Shown piece after piece: positions 53,148-62,082 of a DNA stretch of 64,000 nucleotides; within the stretch, counting starts at the first letter, position 1; each line of letters begins with the position of its first letter. The position numbers were made by a program, and so were the translations under genes. This stretch comes from Dyadobacter flavalbus (GTDB taxonomy: Bacteria; Bacteroidota; Bacteroidia; Cytophagales; Spirosomataceae), in NCBI RefSeq assembly GCF_006149045.1, contig NZ_VBSN01000049.1, positions 620,001 through 684,000 of the forward strand, read 5' to 3'. The notes beneath the pieces are model-generated. The model did not search any database. It was not told the DNA's origin and was given only the letters and a program-made list of their open reading frames with translations.

Positions 53148-54290
53148 ATGATATTTCAGGATTTAAAACTCATTGAGCCCATTACAAAGGCGCTCCGGGA
53201 AGAAGGTTACACTACTCCCACCCCAATTCAGGCAAAAGCAATTCCCATTATTTTAGAACAGCGAGATTTACTGGGCTGTGCGCAAACAGGAACCGGAAAA
53301 ACAGCCGCGTTTGCCATTCCTATGCTTCAGCTGCTTCAGAATAATCCGGTTGGTAAATTTGAAAGAAGCCGTATCCGTGCTCTGATACTTACTCCGACGC
53401 GCGAATTGGCTATTCAGATTGGTGAAAGCTTTGCCGCTTATGGAAGATATACCGATATAAAACATACCGTCATTTTTGGCGGCGTTGGCCAGAAGCCGCA
53501 GACCGATGCCATCCAGAAAGGCGTGGACGTACTGATTGCAACACCCGGCCGTTTGCTGGACCTGATCAATCAGGGCTTTATCAAGCTGAACCAGCTTGAA
53601 TTTTTCGTGCTCGACGAAGCAGACCGCATGCTCGACATGGGATTTGTACATGATGTTAAAAAAGTGATCAAGCTGCTGCCTGCCAAAAGACAGTCACTTT
53701 TCTTTTCGGCCACCATGCCGCCAGCGATTGTTACGCTTGCCGATACGATTCTAAGAAACCCGTCCAAAGTAGAAGTGACACCCGTTTCTTCTACGGCGGA
53801 CACGATCAAGCAATCGGTTTTCTTTGTGGATAAATCGGATAAAAATTCGCTTTTACTGCACATTTTGCAGGATTCTTCCATTGCTACGGCGCTGGTTTTT
53901 ACCAGAACCAAACATGGCGCGGACAAAGTTGTGAAAGTACTGCGGAAAGCGGGCGTAACGTCAGAAGCGATTCATGGCAACAAGTCACAGAACGCACGTC
54001 AGAATGCTTTGAAAAATTTTAAGAGTCAGGCTACGAGGGTCTTGGTCGCAACGGATATTGCAGCAAGAGGAATCGATGTAGACGATCTGACGCATGTGAT
54101 CAACTATGAAATCCCGAATATCCCGGAAACGTATGTTCACAGAATCGGACGAACAGGCCGCGCGGGGGCAAAAGGAACGGCTTTTTCATTCTGCGATATG
54201 GAAGAAAAAGCATATCTGAAGGACATTCACAAGCTGATTGCCAAAAATATTCCGGTGGTTAACGACCATCCTTATGCTGCAAGAAGATAA
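53148..54290 (+). CDS. DEAD-box RNA helicase (RhlE-like)
   Basis: The 380-residue protein has the Q motif at the start, motif I AQTGTGKT (45-52), DEAD at 156-159, SAT in FFSATMP, and motif VI HRIGRTGRA. It ends soon after the helicase core, without the long basic tail of many RhlE proteins. It unwinds RNA, for example in ribosome assembly or cold stress. A TACTTTCG box lies about 73 nt upstream, and a hairpin terminator follows. Confidence 0.94.
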   Translation: MIFQDLKLIEPITKALREEGYTTPTPIQAKAIPIILEQRDLLGCAQTGTGKTAAFAIPMLQLLQNNPVGKFERSRIRALILTPTRELAIQIGESFAAYGRYTDIKHTVIFGGVGQKPQTDAIQKGVDVLIATPGRLLDLINQGFIKLNQLEFFVLDEADRMLDMGFVHDVKKVIKLLPAKRQSLFFSATMPPAIVTLADTILRNPSKVEVTPVSSTADTIKQSVFFVDKSDKNSLLLHILQDSSIATALVFTRTKHGADKVVKVLRKAGVTSEAIHGNKSQNARQNALKNFKSQATRVLVATDIAARGIDVDDLTHVINYEIPNIPETYVHRIGRTGRAGAKGTAFSFCDMEEKAYLKDIHKLIAKNIPVVNDHPYAARR

Positions 54291-54314
54291 AATTTTTAAT
54301 TGTTTGTGAATTTT

Positions 54315-54360
54315 CGTTACCGTTTTATCCTTTATGGAAAACCGGTAACGATTTTTTTTA
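54315..54360 (+). terminator. Rho-independent terminator after the helicase gene
   Basis: CGTTACCGTTTT (54315-54326) pairs with AAAACCGGTAACG (54338-54350), a stem with one bulge, followed by ATTTTTTTTA. The hairpin overlaps the upstream in-frame extension of the rhodanese ORF, so the rhodanese start must be downstream. Confidence 0.85.
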
Positions 54361-54365
54361 ACGGT

Positions 54366-54671
54366 ATGACAAAGAATACTTACACCGATATTGATCTCCA
54401 CGAGGCGCTGAAACTCAAAAATGAAGCCAATTCAGTTTTGGTAGACGTTCGGGAAACATGGGAATTCGAAGAATTCAATGAAGGCGGGATCAATATTCCT
54501 TTATCCGAAATCAGGGATAAAAGAAATTTGCTGACTTCTTATAAAAATATTGTCGTGATCTGTACAAACGGCGTGCGGAGCAAAGTCGCGGCAATGGATT
54601 ACTGCCGCGTTCCGGAATGGCTGGATAAATCGATTTTCCATGTAAAAGGCGGAATCATCGAGTCGGCATAA
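54366..54671 (+). CDS. Single-domain rhodanese-like protein
   Basis: From the ATG at 54366 the product is 101 residues, one rhodanese domain. It has LVDVRE (25-30), the active-site loop Cys66-T-N-G-V-Arg71 and a final KGGI. These proteins carry sulfane sulfur on the cysteine; the acceptor is unknown. A longer reading from a TTG at 54300 runs through a terminator hairpin and is unlikely. The convergent dapF gene ends 10 nt after the stop. Confidence 0.85.
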   Translation: MTKNTYTDIDLHEALKLKNEANSVLVDVRETWEFEEFNEGGINIPLSEIRDKRNLLTSYKNIVVICTNGVRSKVAAMDYCRVPEWLDKSIFHVKGGIIESA

Positions 54672-54681
54672 CTGGCTGAAA

Positions 54682-55467
54682 TCACTCCGGCAAATTCAAA
54701 TTTCCTTCAAACACGCGTACGGCTGGCCCGATTAAATAAACATCGTCAAATTCGCCCGGCTGTTTTTCTTGAAATGCAACTTCCAGCGCGCCGCCGATTG
54801 TTTTGACATGGATCGGACTTTCCCAGCCTTCACGTAAATGCGCTGAAAGTGCACAGGCCGTTACGCCCGTTCCGCAGGAAAAAGTTTCATCTTCCACACC
54901 GCGTTCATACGTACGGACGCTTAATTGATTCTGATCTTTTACCTCTACAAAGTTGACATTCACACCGCCTTTCGGCCCGTAAACGGAACCATACCGAATG
55001 CCGCTTCCGATACTCACAACGTCAACTTCCTCGATATGCTCCACATACGTAACATAATGCGGAGAACCCGTGTTCATGAAATCATGTTCGTCCAATTTTT
55101 GAACATCACGGACCGAGGACATTTTCAAGCGGATAATATCTTCTGAAACCGTGGCTTCATGCAAACCGTCTACGGCAATAAAAGTGGTTTTTTCAGTAAA
55201 AAGGCCGAGATCATGCGCAAACCGCACGACGCAGCGGCCACCGTTTCCGCACATGCTTCCTTCTCCGCCGTCTGCATTAAAATAAACCATCCTGAAATCG
55301 TAACCCGTTTCATTCTGAAGTAATATCAGTCCGTCCGCTCCGATGCCGAACCTGCGGTGACAGAGCGATGCAATGAGTTCTTTGGAAACCGGAAAGGTTT
55401 TTTCCCGGTCATCAATCATTACAAAATCATTTCCGGTACCCTGATATTTATAAAATACGGTATTCAT
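54682..55467 (-). CDS. dapF: Diaminopimelate epimerase
   Basis: The 261-residue enzyme has the two catalytic cysteines, Cys73 in GSMCGNGGRC and Cys198 in FSCGTGVTACA, and the start FYKYQGTGNDFVMID. It converts LL- to meso-diaminopimelate for cell wall and lysine. It is a separate unit from dapA, 27 kb away in this window. Confidence 0.96.
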   Translation of the reverse strand: MNTVFYKYQGTGNDFVMIDDREKTFPVSKELIASLCHRRFGIGADGLILLQNETGYDFRMVYFNADGGEGSMCGNGGRCVVRFAHDLGLFTEKTTFIAVDGLHEATVSEDIIRLKMSSVRDVQKLDEHDFMNTGSPHYVTYVEHIEEVDVVSIGSGIRYGSVYGPKGGVNVNFVEVKDQNQLSVRTYERGVEDETFSCGTGVTACALSAHLREGWESPIHVKTIGGALEVAFQEKQPGEFDDVYLIGPAVRVFEGNLNLPE

Positions 55468-55555
55468 AAAAAGTAAAAAGTTTGCAGCATTCCAACGCCT
55501 GTAAAAATAGCGGATATTAAATCCAGTTGAAACAGGCGGTTGTTTTAAACAACAA

Positions 55556-55586
55556 AACCCTGCAAGAAATAATTACTTGCAGGGTT
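55556..55586 (-). terminator. Terminator of rplS
   Basis: An 11-bp stem (AACCCTGCAAG at 55556-55566 with 55576-55586) with a 9-nt loop is followed on the minus strand by TTTTGTTGTTT. It is 29 nt past the rplS stop. Confidence 0.85.
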
Positions 55587-55614
55587 CCGAATCAAGCCCG
55601 AAAGACAATAAATC

Positions 55615-55977
55615 TTATTTCGAAGCTTTAAGCTCTTTGATACGAGCGGCTTTACCCTGACGTCCACGCAGGTAGAACAAACGGGCACGACGCACTTTAC
55701 CGCGGCGAACCAGCTCAATCTTTGCAATACTTGGAGAAAGAATAGGGAAAACACGTTCAACAGCTATGCCGTTTGATATCTTGCGTACTGTAAATGTTTC
55801 ACCGCTTGCGCTAAGGTTACGGCGCTGCATAACAGTACCCTGAAATTGCTGGATACGTTCTTTGTTACCTTCGCGGATCTTAACGTGTACGTTGATCGTG
55901 TCGCCTGAATTGAATTCAGGGTACTCGGATTTACGATTTTCAATCGTAGCTTCTACGAGTTTAATAAGTTCGCTCAT
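55615..55977 (-). CDS. rplS: 50S ribosomal protein L19
   Basis: The 120-residue protein matches L19: FNSGDTINVHVKIREGNKERIQQFQG, then AGDETFTVRKIS-like and VERVFPILSPSIAKIE and a basic tail. L19 sits at the interface of the two subunits. It is transcribed alone here, with a TAGCTTTG promoter box upstream and a clear terminator downstream. Confidence 0.97.
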   Translation of the reverse strand: MSELIKLVEATIENRKSEYPEFNSGDTINVHVKIREGNKERIQQFQGTVMQRRNLSASGETFTVRKISNGIAVERVFPILSPSIAKIELVRRGKVRRARLFYLRGRQGKAARIKELKASK

Positions 55978-56068
55978 GACGAATGCTTTTTATGAATTTA
56001 AATAATGACTGTTTTCAGCGGATTGGGTGACGCCCATTCATTCAAAACAGCTTTTGCGAAAACGAGTG

Positions 56069-56076
56069 CAAAGCTA
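56069..56076 (-). promoter_or_regulatory. Candidate -7 promoter element for rplS
   Basis: The minus strand reads TAGCTTTG, matching TAnnTTTG, 92 nt before the rplS ATG. The leader this implies is long enough to hold regulation, but no structure was recognised in it. Confidence 0.5.
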
Positions 56077-56147
56077 CGGTTATTCTGCTGCATTTAAAAG
56101 CTTTGGCTGTATATAATGCATAAAAATTACGCGCTTTTACGATCATT

Positions 56148-56155
56148 TATATTTG
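56148..56155 (+). promoter_or_regulatory. Candidate -7 promoter element for the NAD(P)HX repair gene
   Basis: TATATTTG matches TAnnTTTG, 72 nt before the ATG at 56228, back to back with the rplS promoter. Confidence 0.5.
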
Positions 56156-56227
56156 CAGTAAATGCACTGGTATAATGATTTAGGCAAATGATACATTGCC
56201 ACACCTTTTACCGAACCTTGAATTACT

Positions 56228-57709
56228 ATGAAAATCCTGAATGTAGAACAAATACGCCAGCTTGATGTATACACAATTGAAAACGAGCCAATTTCATCCG
56301 TCGATTTAATGGAACGCGCTTCAAACGGCTTTGTAAGATGGTTCTGTAATCAGTTTGTCAATACAAGGCCGGTTTGCATCTTTTGCGGCAAAGGCAACAA
56401 CGGCGGCGACGGTCTGGCCATTGCGCGCATACTTGCTTCGATGGATTATCATGTAAATGTTTACATAGTTGAACACAGCACCGACGCTTCGGCTGACTTT
56501 CAGGCAAATCTGGAAAGACTGAAAAATACTGTGCAGCCAAACAGCATTCAAACCCCGGCAGATTTTCCTGAAATTGCTCCCGAAACTGTTTTGATCGATG
56601 CCATGCTGGGTTCGGGATTATCCAGACCGGCCCAGGGAATTCTGGCTGAAATTATCAAGGCAATCAATGATTTGCCAAACAAAACCGTTTCGGTTGACAT
56701 CGCCAGCGGACTTTATGCCGATAAAGCCAACGAAAAAGACGACGTCATTATCAAGCCGGATTACACCGTAACTTTTCAGTTTCCAAAGCTTGCGTTTATG
56801 CTGCCGCAGAATGCCTTGTTTGCCGGCGAATGGCATATGGCGGACATCGGGCTTAGCAAGGATTTTATCCTGGAAGCGCAAACACCTTATTATTTTACCG
56901 AAAAACAAAATGCAGAAGCAATCATAAAGCCCCGGGAAAAATTTTCGCACAAAGGAACATTCGGGCATGCGTTGCTGATCGCGGGAAGTTTTGGTAAAAT
57001 GGGCGCGGCAGTTTTGTCCGGAAAGGCTTGTTTGCGTTCAGGCGTCGGTTTGCTGACAATGCATTTTCCGGCTTGTGGTTACGATATTATGCAGATTTCC
57101 ATTCCTGAAGCGATGGCGGTTCCGGACGAAAATGAAAAATACATCAGTGAACTGCCTGATCTGGAAAGTTATACTGCTATTGGCATCGGGCCGGGGCTCA
57201 GCAAGGATGCAGCGACTGTAAAGGTTCTGGAAAAGTTACTGGATTCCGTAAAAGTTCCTTTGATTATCGACGCCGATGCATTGAATATGTTATCCGAAAA
57301 CCGCTTTTTACTCGATAAATTACCTGAAAATACCATTCTGACGCCGCATCCGAAAGAATTTCAGCGACTGGCGGGCGATAGCAAAAACGAATACGAACGG
57401 CTGGAAAACGGCAGACAATTTGCCATGAAACACAAAGTCATTATTTGCCTGAAAGGCGCGAACACGGCTGTAATCCTTCCAAATGGCGAGGTACATTTCA
57501 ATTCAACAGGCAATGCCGGCATGGCAACGGGCGGAACCGGCGATGTGCTGACAGGCATTATCACCAGTCTGCTTGCACAGAAGTATGCGCCTGCCGATGC
57601 TGCCATTCTGGGCGTTTACGAACACGGGCTTGCCGGTGACCGTGCAGCCGGGAAAAAAGGACAAAGCGCACTGATTGCTTCGGACGTGGTGGATTGTCTC
57701 GGCTGGTAA
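56228..57709 (+). CDS. nnr: Bifunctional NAD(P)H-hydrate repair enzyme (epimerase plus dehydratase)
   Basis: The 493-residue protein fuses the YjeF N-terminal epimerase domain (1-215, with GKGNNGGDG at 54-62) and the ADP-dependent dehydratase domain (220-493), which carries HKGTFGHALLIAGS, GIGPGL and the GMATGGTGDVLTG nucleotide site. It repairs hydrated NADH/NADPH made by side reactions. It is a single gene, convergent with feoB. Confidence 0.95.
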   Translation: MKILNVEQIRQLDVYTIENEPISSVDLMERASNGFVRWFCNQFVNTRPVCIFCGKGNNGGDGLAIARILASMDYHVNVYIVEHSTDASADFQANLERLKNTVQPNSIQTPADFPEIAPETVLIDAMLGSGLSRPAQGILAEIIKAINDLPNKTVSVDIASGLYADKANEKDDVIIKPDYTVTFQFPKLAFMLPQNALFAGEWHMADIGLSKDFILEAQTPYYFTEKQNAEAIIKPREKFSHKGTFGHALLIAGSFGKMGAAVLSGKACLRSGVGLLTMHFPACGYDIMQISIPEAMAVPDENEKYISELPDLESYTAIGIGPGLSKDAATVKVLEKLLDSVKVPLIIDADALNMLSENRFLLDKLPENTILTPHPKEFQRLAGDSKNEYERLENGRQFAMKHKVIICLKGANTAVILPNGEVHFNSTGNAGMATGGTGDVLTGIITSLLAQKYAPADAAILGVYEHGLAGDRAAGKKGQSALIASDVVDCLGW

Positions 57710-57745
57710 AAAACCGGTTGTTTTGTCAGAAGCAGTTCTGCAAGA

Positions 57746-59881
57746 TCAGCTCAGCAACTGAAAAGTAGCAAATGCGGATACATAAGCCAGTGCCATCAGA
57801 TACACAAGCTGGATTAAAGGCCATTTCCATCCGTGTGTCTCGCGGTACACGACGGCAATCGTGCTCATGCACATCATGGCAAAAACATAAAACATCAGCA
57901 ATGAATAGCAGACTGCCGGCGTAAACATGGCCGCGCCCGTATACGGATTTTTCTCGTTCAGCAACTTTTCCTTTACGGTAAGCACATCTTCGGAATCGCC
58001 GCCGATGCTGTAAATAGTGGCCATTGTACCCACAAAAACTTCCCTTGCCGCAAAGGAAGCCAGCAATGCAATCCCGATTTTCCAGTCGTAGCCGAGCGGA
58101 CGGATAACCGGTTCAATGAAATGCCCGAACTGGCCGGCATACGAATTTTCAAGTTTTGCGGAAGCAACGGCAACATTAATTTCTTCCTGCGGCTTCGTGC
58201 CCATTTCTGCAATCACCCTGTTTTCGGCATTGCGCATCGAATCGCCGGGACCGTAAGAAGCCAGCACCCAGAGAATAATGGATATGGCCATGATGACTTT
58301 CCCGGCTTCCAGCACAAACGATTTGACACTTTCATACATGGAAAAACCGACGTGCCCCCAGCGCGGCCATTTGTAAGTTGGCATTTCGAGCATGAAATAA
58401 CCCGGCTCTTTTCTTGGAATAAAAAGGGATAACAGCCACGCCGAGCCAAGCGCCCCGACCAGCCCGAGCACATACAACCCGAAAAGTACAAGTCCCTGCA
58501 TATTGAAAAAACCGAAAACCTTTGTAGTCGGCACGACTAATGCGATCAGAATCGTATAAATAGGCAGACGTGCCGAACAGCTCATCAGCGGCGTAACCAG
58601 AATCGTGAGCAAACGTTCGTAGCGGCTGCTGATGCTTCTGGTCGTCATAATGGCCGGAACGGCGCATGCTACGCCTGAAATAAGCGGAACCACACTCCGT
58701 CCGTTCAGGCCGAAGCGGCGCATGAGCTTGTCCATAATCACCATTACACGCGCCATGTAGCCCGATTCTTCCAGTACGGAAACGAGCGCAAAAAGGATGG
58801 CAATCTGCGGAATAAAAATAATGATACCGCCTATTCCGGCCAGGATTCCATCCGTAATCAGATCATTGAGCACGCCTTTGGGCAGTACTTCCTTGGTCCA
58901 TTCAATGGTTTGGGCCGTGGCTGCATCCAGCATGTCCATCGGATAGGAAGCCCAAGCAAAAATGGCCTGAAAAACGACAAGCAGCACAAAGGCAAACGTT
59001 ACATAACCCCAAACCGAATGCAGTAAAATGCTGTCCAGCTTTCTGGTCCAGTATGGCTGTTCGGTAATTCCCTGAGATTTTACCGCTTTGGAAACAATCG
59101 GCTTTATTTTTTCATAACGGGCAACGGTTTCCGAAGCCAGGAAATGATTTTCATCAAATCCGTACTTTTCAATGAGCGTGTCGAGCTTGGCCCTGACGGG
59201 TTGTTCAAGAAAAGAAAAATTATCGTGCTGACAAACGTATTGCAGTGCGACATAATCATTGTCAAGCTGATAAAGTTCACGCACTTCTTCGATCATCTCG
59301 ACTTCCTTTCCTTTGGGTTCGTAAAAATACTGCAGAGCCGGCTTTTCGCTTTTTTCAACAATCTGTTTTACCGCTTCTTTCAGATTGCCGATGCCTTCGC
59401 CGGTACGTGCATTGATCCGGATAACGGGAACATTCAGCTGCATGGCAAGCTGAACCGCATTGACCGTAAGGTTCATGCTGGAAGCCACATCCAGCATGTT
59501 AAGCGCCAGAATGGAAGGAACGCCGAGGTCGCTTACTTCCGTAAAAAGAAGCAGGTTCCGCTGCAAATTGGAAGCATCTGCCACAATAATGACAACATCT
59601 GGATAATCGGGATGTTTTGGATTGGCAAGGATATCCATGACAACCGTTTCATCCTTTGATTTGGGATAAATGCTGTAAGTTCCCGGAAGATCCACAACCG
59701 TTACGGCTGTATCCGGCTGTCCTTCCAAGCCGGACAAGCGGAATGTACCTGATTTTTTCTCAACTGTTACACCGGGAAAATTTCCTGTTTTCTGCCGTAA
59801 TCCGGTTAATGCATTAAATAATGTAGACTTGCCGGCATTTGGATTTCCTACTAGCGCAACTTTTATATGAACTTGTTTCAA
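57746..59881 (-). CDS. feoB: Ferrous iron transport protein B
   Basis: The 711-residue protein has an N-terminal G domain: P-loop GNPNAGKS (12-19), GNFPGVTVEK, DLPGTYS, and NMLD. A helical GDI-like spacer follows, then membrane segments with the Gate motifs and a Cys in VMTTRS/LMSCSARLPIY. It imports Fe2+ across the inner membrane using GTP. It lies 29 nt after feoA on the same strand. Confidence 0.96.
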   Translation of the reverse strand: MKQVHIKVALVGNPNAGKSTLFNALTGLRQKTGNFPGVTVEKKSGTFRLSGLEGQPDTAVTVVDLPGTYSIYPKSKDETVVMDILANPKHPDYPDVVIIVADASNLQRNLLLFTEVSDLGVPSILALNMLDVASSMNLTVNAVQLAMQLNVPVIRINARTGEGIGNLKEAVKQIVEKSEKPALQYFYEPKGKEVEMIEEVRELYQLDNDYVALQYVCQHDNFSFLEQPVRAKLDTLIEKYGFDENHFLASETVARYEKIKPIVSKAVKSQGITEQPYWTRKLDSILLHSVWGYVTFAFVLLVVFQAIFAWASYPMDMLDAATAQTIEWTKEVLPKGVLNDLITDGILAGIGGIIIFIPQIAILFALVSVLEESGYMARVMVIMDKLMRRFGLNGRSVVPLISGVACAVPAIMTTRSISSRYERLLTILVTPLMSCSARLPIYTILIALVVPTTKVFGFFNMQGLVLFGLYVLGLVGALGSAWLLSLFIPRKEPGYFMLEMPTYKWPRWGHVGFSMYESVKSFVLEAGKVIMAISIILWVLASYGPGDSMRNAENRVIAEMGTKPQEEINVAVASAKLENSYAGQFGHFIEPVIRPLGYDWKIGIALLASFAAREVFVGTMATIYSIGGDSEDVLTVKEKLLNEKNPYTGAAMFTPAVCYSLLMFYVFAMMCMSTIAVVYRETHGWKWPLIQLVYLMALAYVSAFATFQLLS

Positions 59882-59910
59882 TGGACAGGCTTATAAACGG
59901 AACGTATTAG

Positions 59911-60159
59911 TTATTCAAGCTCGATGACGGCCGCTTCGTTCAATCTTAATGATAAGGAATAACAACCGCCTACATTAATACAAATCGGATCGCCAAAAGG
60001 TGCAATTGCATCCAGACGCACTTCGCTGCCCGGAAGACAGCCCATTTCCAGCAATTTCAAAGACATTTCACGATTTGTGAATGACTTGATAACCCCTTTT
60101 TCACCTTTTCGAAGACTGCAAACCGTACGAGCTGACATACGCTCCTTATTTAGATTCAT
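59911..60159 (-). CDS. feoA: Ferrous iron transport protein A
   Basis: The 82-residue SH3-like protein has LRKGEKGVIKSF and LLEMGCLPGSEVRLDAIAPFGDPI, typical of FeoA, the cytoplasmic partner that activates FeoB. It is the promoter-proximal gene of the feoAB operon. Its upstream region is shared with the divergent ccm operon. Confidence 0.94.
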   Translation of the reverse strand: MNLNKERMSARTVCSLRKGEKGVIKSFTNREMSLKLLEMGCLPGSEVRLDAIAPFGDPICINVGGCYSLSLRLNEAAVIELE

Positions 60160-60286
60160 TTTATTTAAAGTACAAATAAAGCACTATCAGTCCGTAATTC
60201 AAACATTACTTTTGCAATTGTATACTGCTTCCGACAATTACTGCAAATTCGTGCCCGATTTATTATTTCCCTCAGCCTTTATGTCG

Positions 60287-60294
60287 TATTTTTG
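60287..60294 (+). promoter_or_regulatory. Candidate -7 promoter element of the ccm operon
   Basis: TATTTTTG matches TAnnTTTG. If real, transcription would start near 60301, which rules out the upstream in-frame TTG at 60292 as the ccmB start and favours the TTG at 60382. Confidence 0.5.
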
Positions 60295-60381
60295 CATTGC
60301 GAAAGGAATCCGACAAGCAAAGGATTTGATTTAGTAAGTACAATCACCGAGCTGCAAGCAAGCAGCCGATTGCCCGTAATC

Positions 60382-61044
60382 TTGAACGAAATAAAAACCC
60401 TGATCTGGAAAGAAGTAACACTGGAATGGCGTCAGAAATATGCGCTGAGCGGCATGTTGCTTTATGTGGTAAGCACTGTTTTTGTTTGTTACCTTAGTTT
60501 TAATCTCAGAAGAAACCAGCTTACGCCCATCGTATGGAATACGCTTTTCTGGATTATCATCTTGTTTACGGCAGTGAATGCGATCGCCAAAAGTTTCTCG
60601 CAGGAAAGGTTTGGCCGGTTGTTATACTACTATAATCTTTGCAGTCCGCAGGCCATCATCATATCAAAAATCGTTTACAATTCTTTGATCATGCTGCTGC
60701 TGTCCGGCTTCGGATTTGTTTTTTATGCTTTCGTCATGGGAAATCCGGTTGGCGACATGGGGCTTTACCTGATCTGTATCCTGCTGGCTGCCATCGGTTT
60801 TGCTTCGGTGCTTACGTTGGTTGCCGGCATTGCTTCCAAGGCGGACAACAGCGCTACGCTGATGGCCGTTCTGAGTTTCCCGATCATACTGCCCATGCTG
60901 CTGATGACGATCAGGCTGGCCAAAAATGCGCTGGACGGTCTGGACTGGTCGGTAAGTTCGGATGAAATCACCACACTATTATCTATTGATCTCATAGTAA
61001 TTACGCTCAGCTATTTGCTTTTTCCTTATCTATGGAGAAGTTGA
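60382..61044 (+). CDS. ccmB: Heme exporter protein CcmB
   Basis: The 220-residue inner-membrane protein has six membrane segments and begins LNEIKTLIWKEVTLEWRQKYAL, the family's usual N-terminus. CcmB works with the ATPase CcmA and CcmC in passing haem to CcmE for System I cytochrome c maturation. No ccmA is next to it. The start is most likely the TTG at 60382; no ATG exists before the first membrane segment, and a longer reading from 60292 would add 30 residues not typical of the family. Confidence 0.87.
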   Translation: MNEIKTLIWKEVTLEWRQKYALSGMLLYVVSTVFVCYLSFNLRRNQLTPIVWNTLFWIIILFTAVNAIAKSFSQERFGRLLYYYNLCSPQAIIISKIVYNSLIMLLLSGFGFVFYAFVMGNPVGDMGLYLICILLAAIGFASVLTLVAGIASKADNSATLMAVLSFPIILPMLLMTIRLAKNALDGLDWSVSSDEITTLLSIDLIVITLSYLLFPYLWRS

Positions 61045-61090
61045 AACCTGCATCTGGCCTGACAAAAGATTAAAAGTTAAAATATTAAAA

Positions 61091-61774
61091 ATGAGAAAGA
61101 TCTGGTGGAAAATCCTATGCATTGTTCTTATATTCTACGTGATTGTAATGGGCATCATGGGTCCTGTTCCGCATCTTGCGATTATCAATGAAAGTATCCG
61201 CAACACGTATTATCACGTGGCGCTCTGGCTGGCCATGACTACTTTGCTCTTTGCATCCATGGTTTTTTCCATCCGCTACCTGAGTAAAGGACGCATTAAC
61301 GATGATGATATTGCCAGCGAACTTGCAAAATCGGCTATATTCTTTGGTATACTGGGCTGCCTTACCGGCTCGGTCTGGGCCAATTATACCTGGGGCGATC
61401 CATGGCCAAACGATCCGAAACTGAACGGAGCGGCTGTCGGAATTCTGATTTATCTTGCGTATCTTTTGCTGAGAAGTTCGTTTGAAGACGAGCAGCGCAA
61501 GGCCCGTATTTCGTCCGTTTACAACATCTTTGCCTTTGCCGTTTTTATCCCGATCATTTATATCCTTCCAAGGCTTACAGATTCCCTGCATCCGGGAAGC
61601 GGCGGCAACAGCACTTTTGGTTCGTATGACTTCAACAACGACATCCGGAAAGTATTTTATCCGGCCATTATCGGTTATATTCTGCTCGGATTATGGCTTG
61701 CGGAACTTCGCGTAAGGATCAAACGGATCAACCGCGTGCGTGAAGAAAAACTTGTTTCAACGTCCAGAATATAG
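61091..61774 (+). CDS. ccmC: Heme-handling protein CcmC (CcsA/CcmC family)
   Basis: The 227-residue membrane protein has six membrane segments. It has the tryptophan-rich periplasmic motif TGSVWANYTWGDPWPND (92-108), close to the WWD signature, and two haem-side histidines, His42 and His167. CcmC is needed to attach haem to CcmE. It is 46 nt after ccmB and is followed by a small ccmD-like gene. Confidence 0.92.
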   Translation: MRKIWWKILCIVLIFYVIVMGIMGPVPHLAIINESIRNTYYHVALWLAMTTLLFASMVFSIRYLSKGRINDDDIASELAKSAIFFGILGCLTGSVWANYTWGDPWPNDPKLNGAAVGILIYLAYLLLRSSFEDEQRKARISSVYNIFAFAVFIPIIYILPRLTDSLHPGSGGNSTFGSYDFNNDIRKVFYPAIIGYILLGLWLAELRVRIKRINRVREEKLVSTSRI

Positions 61775-61851
61775 ATTTATCACTGTTTTTTAACAGATCA
61801 TAAACATTTCAATTCAAATTTTCGTTAAGATTTCAGTTCCCTTTAAATACA

Positions 61852-62076
61852 ATGAAAAGAGTTCTTCAGATTCTGTTTTTCCTGTTTTTCATATCCGGAA
61901 ATACATTTGCACAAGCTGCTGACAACGGTGTCCCGATGGCAGACAAGTTGCGAGAAGACGGCAAAATATGGGTTGTAGTTGCCGTCATAGCCATTGTGTT
62001 TCTGGGCATTGCCGTTAACATGCTCCGAATTGACTCCCGCGTAAGTAAAATTGAGAAAGAATTAAATATCAAGTAA
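61852..62076 (+). CDS. ccmD: CcmD-like small membrane protein
   Basis: The 74-residue protein has an N-terminal hydrophobic segment (ILFFLFFISGNTFAQ, possibly a signal peptide) and one membrane segment (IWVVVAVIAIVFLGIAVNML), then a short basic/acidic tail (SRVSKIEKELNIK). CcmD normally helps release CcmE from CcmABC. The name is mainly from position between ccmC and ccmE; CcmD proteins share little sequence. Confidence 0.75.
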   Translation: MKRVLQILFFLFFISGNTFAQAADNGVPMADKLREDGKIWVVVAVIAIVFLGIAVNMLRIDSRVSKIEKELNIK

Positions 62077-62082
62077 ACATTC

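Noticed and set aside
55545..55760. Minus-strand 71-codon frame overlapping rplS
   Set aside because: Out-of-frame shadow that runs through the rplS terminator.
60292..60381. N-terminal extension of ccmB from the TTG at 60292
   Set aside because: It overlaps a good -7 box and adds residues not typical of CcmB; the TTG at 60382 fits the family start.
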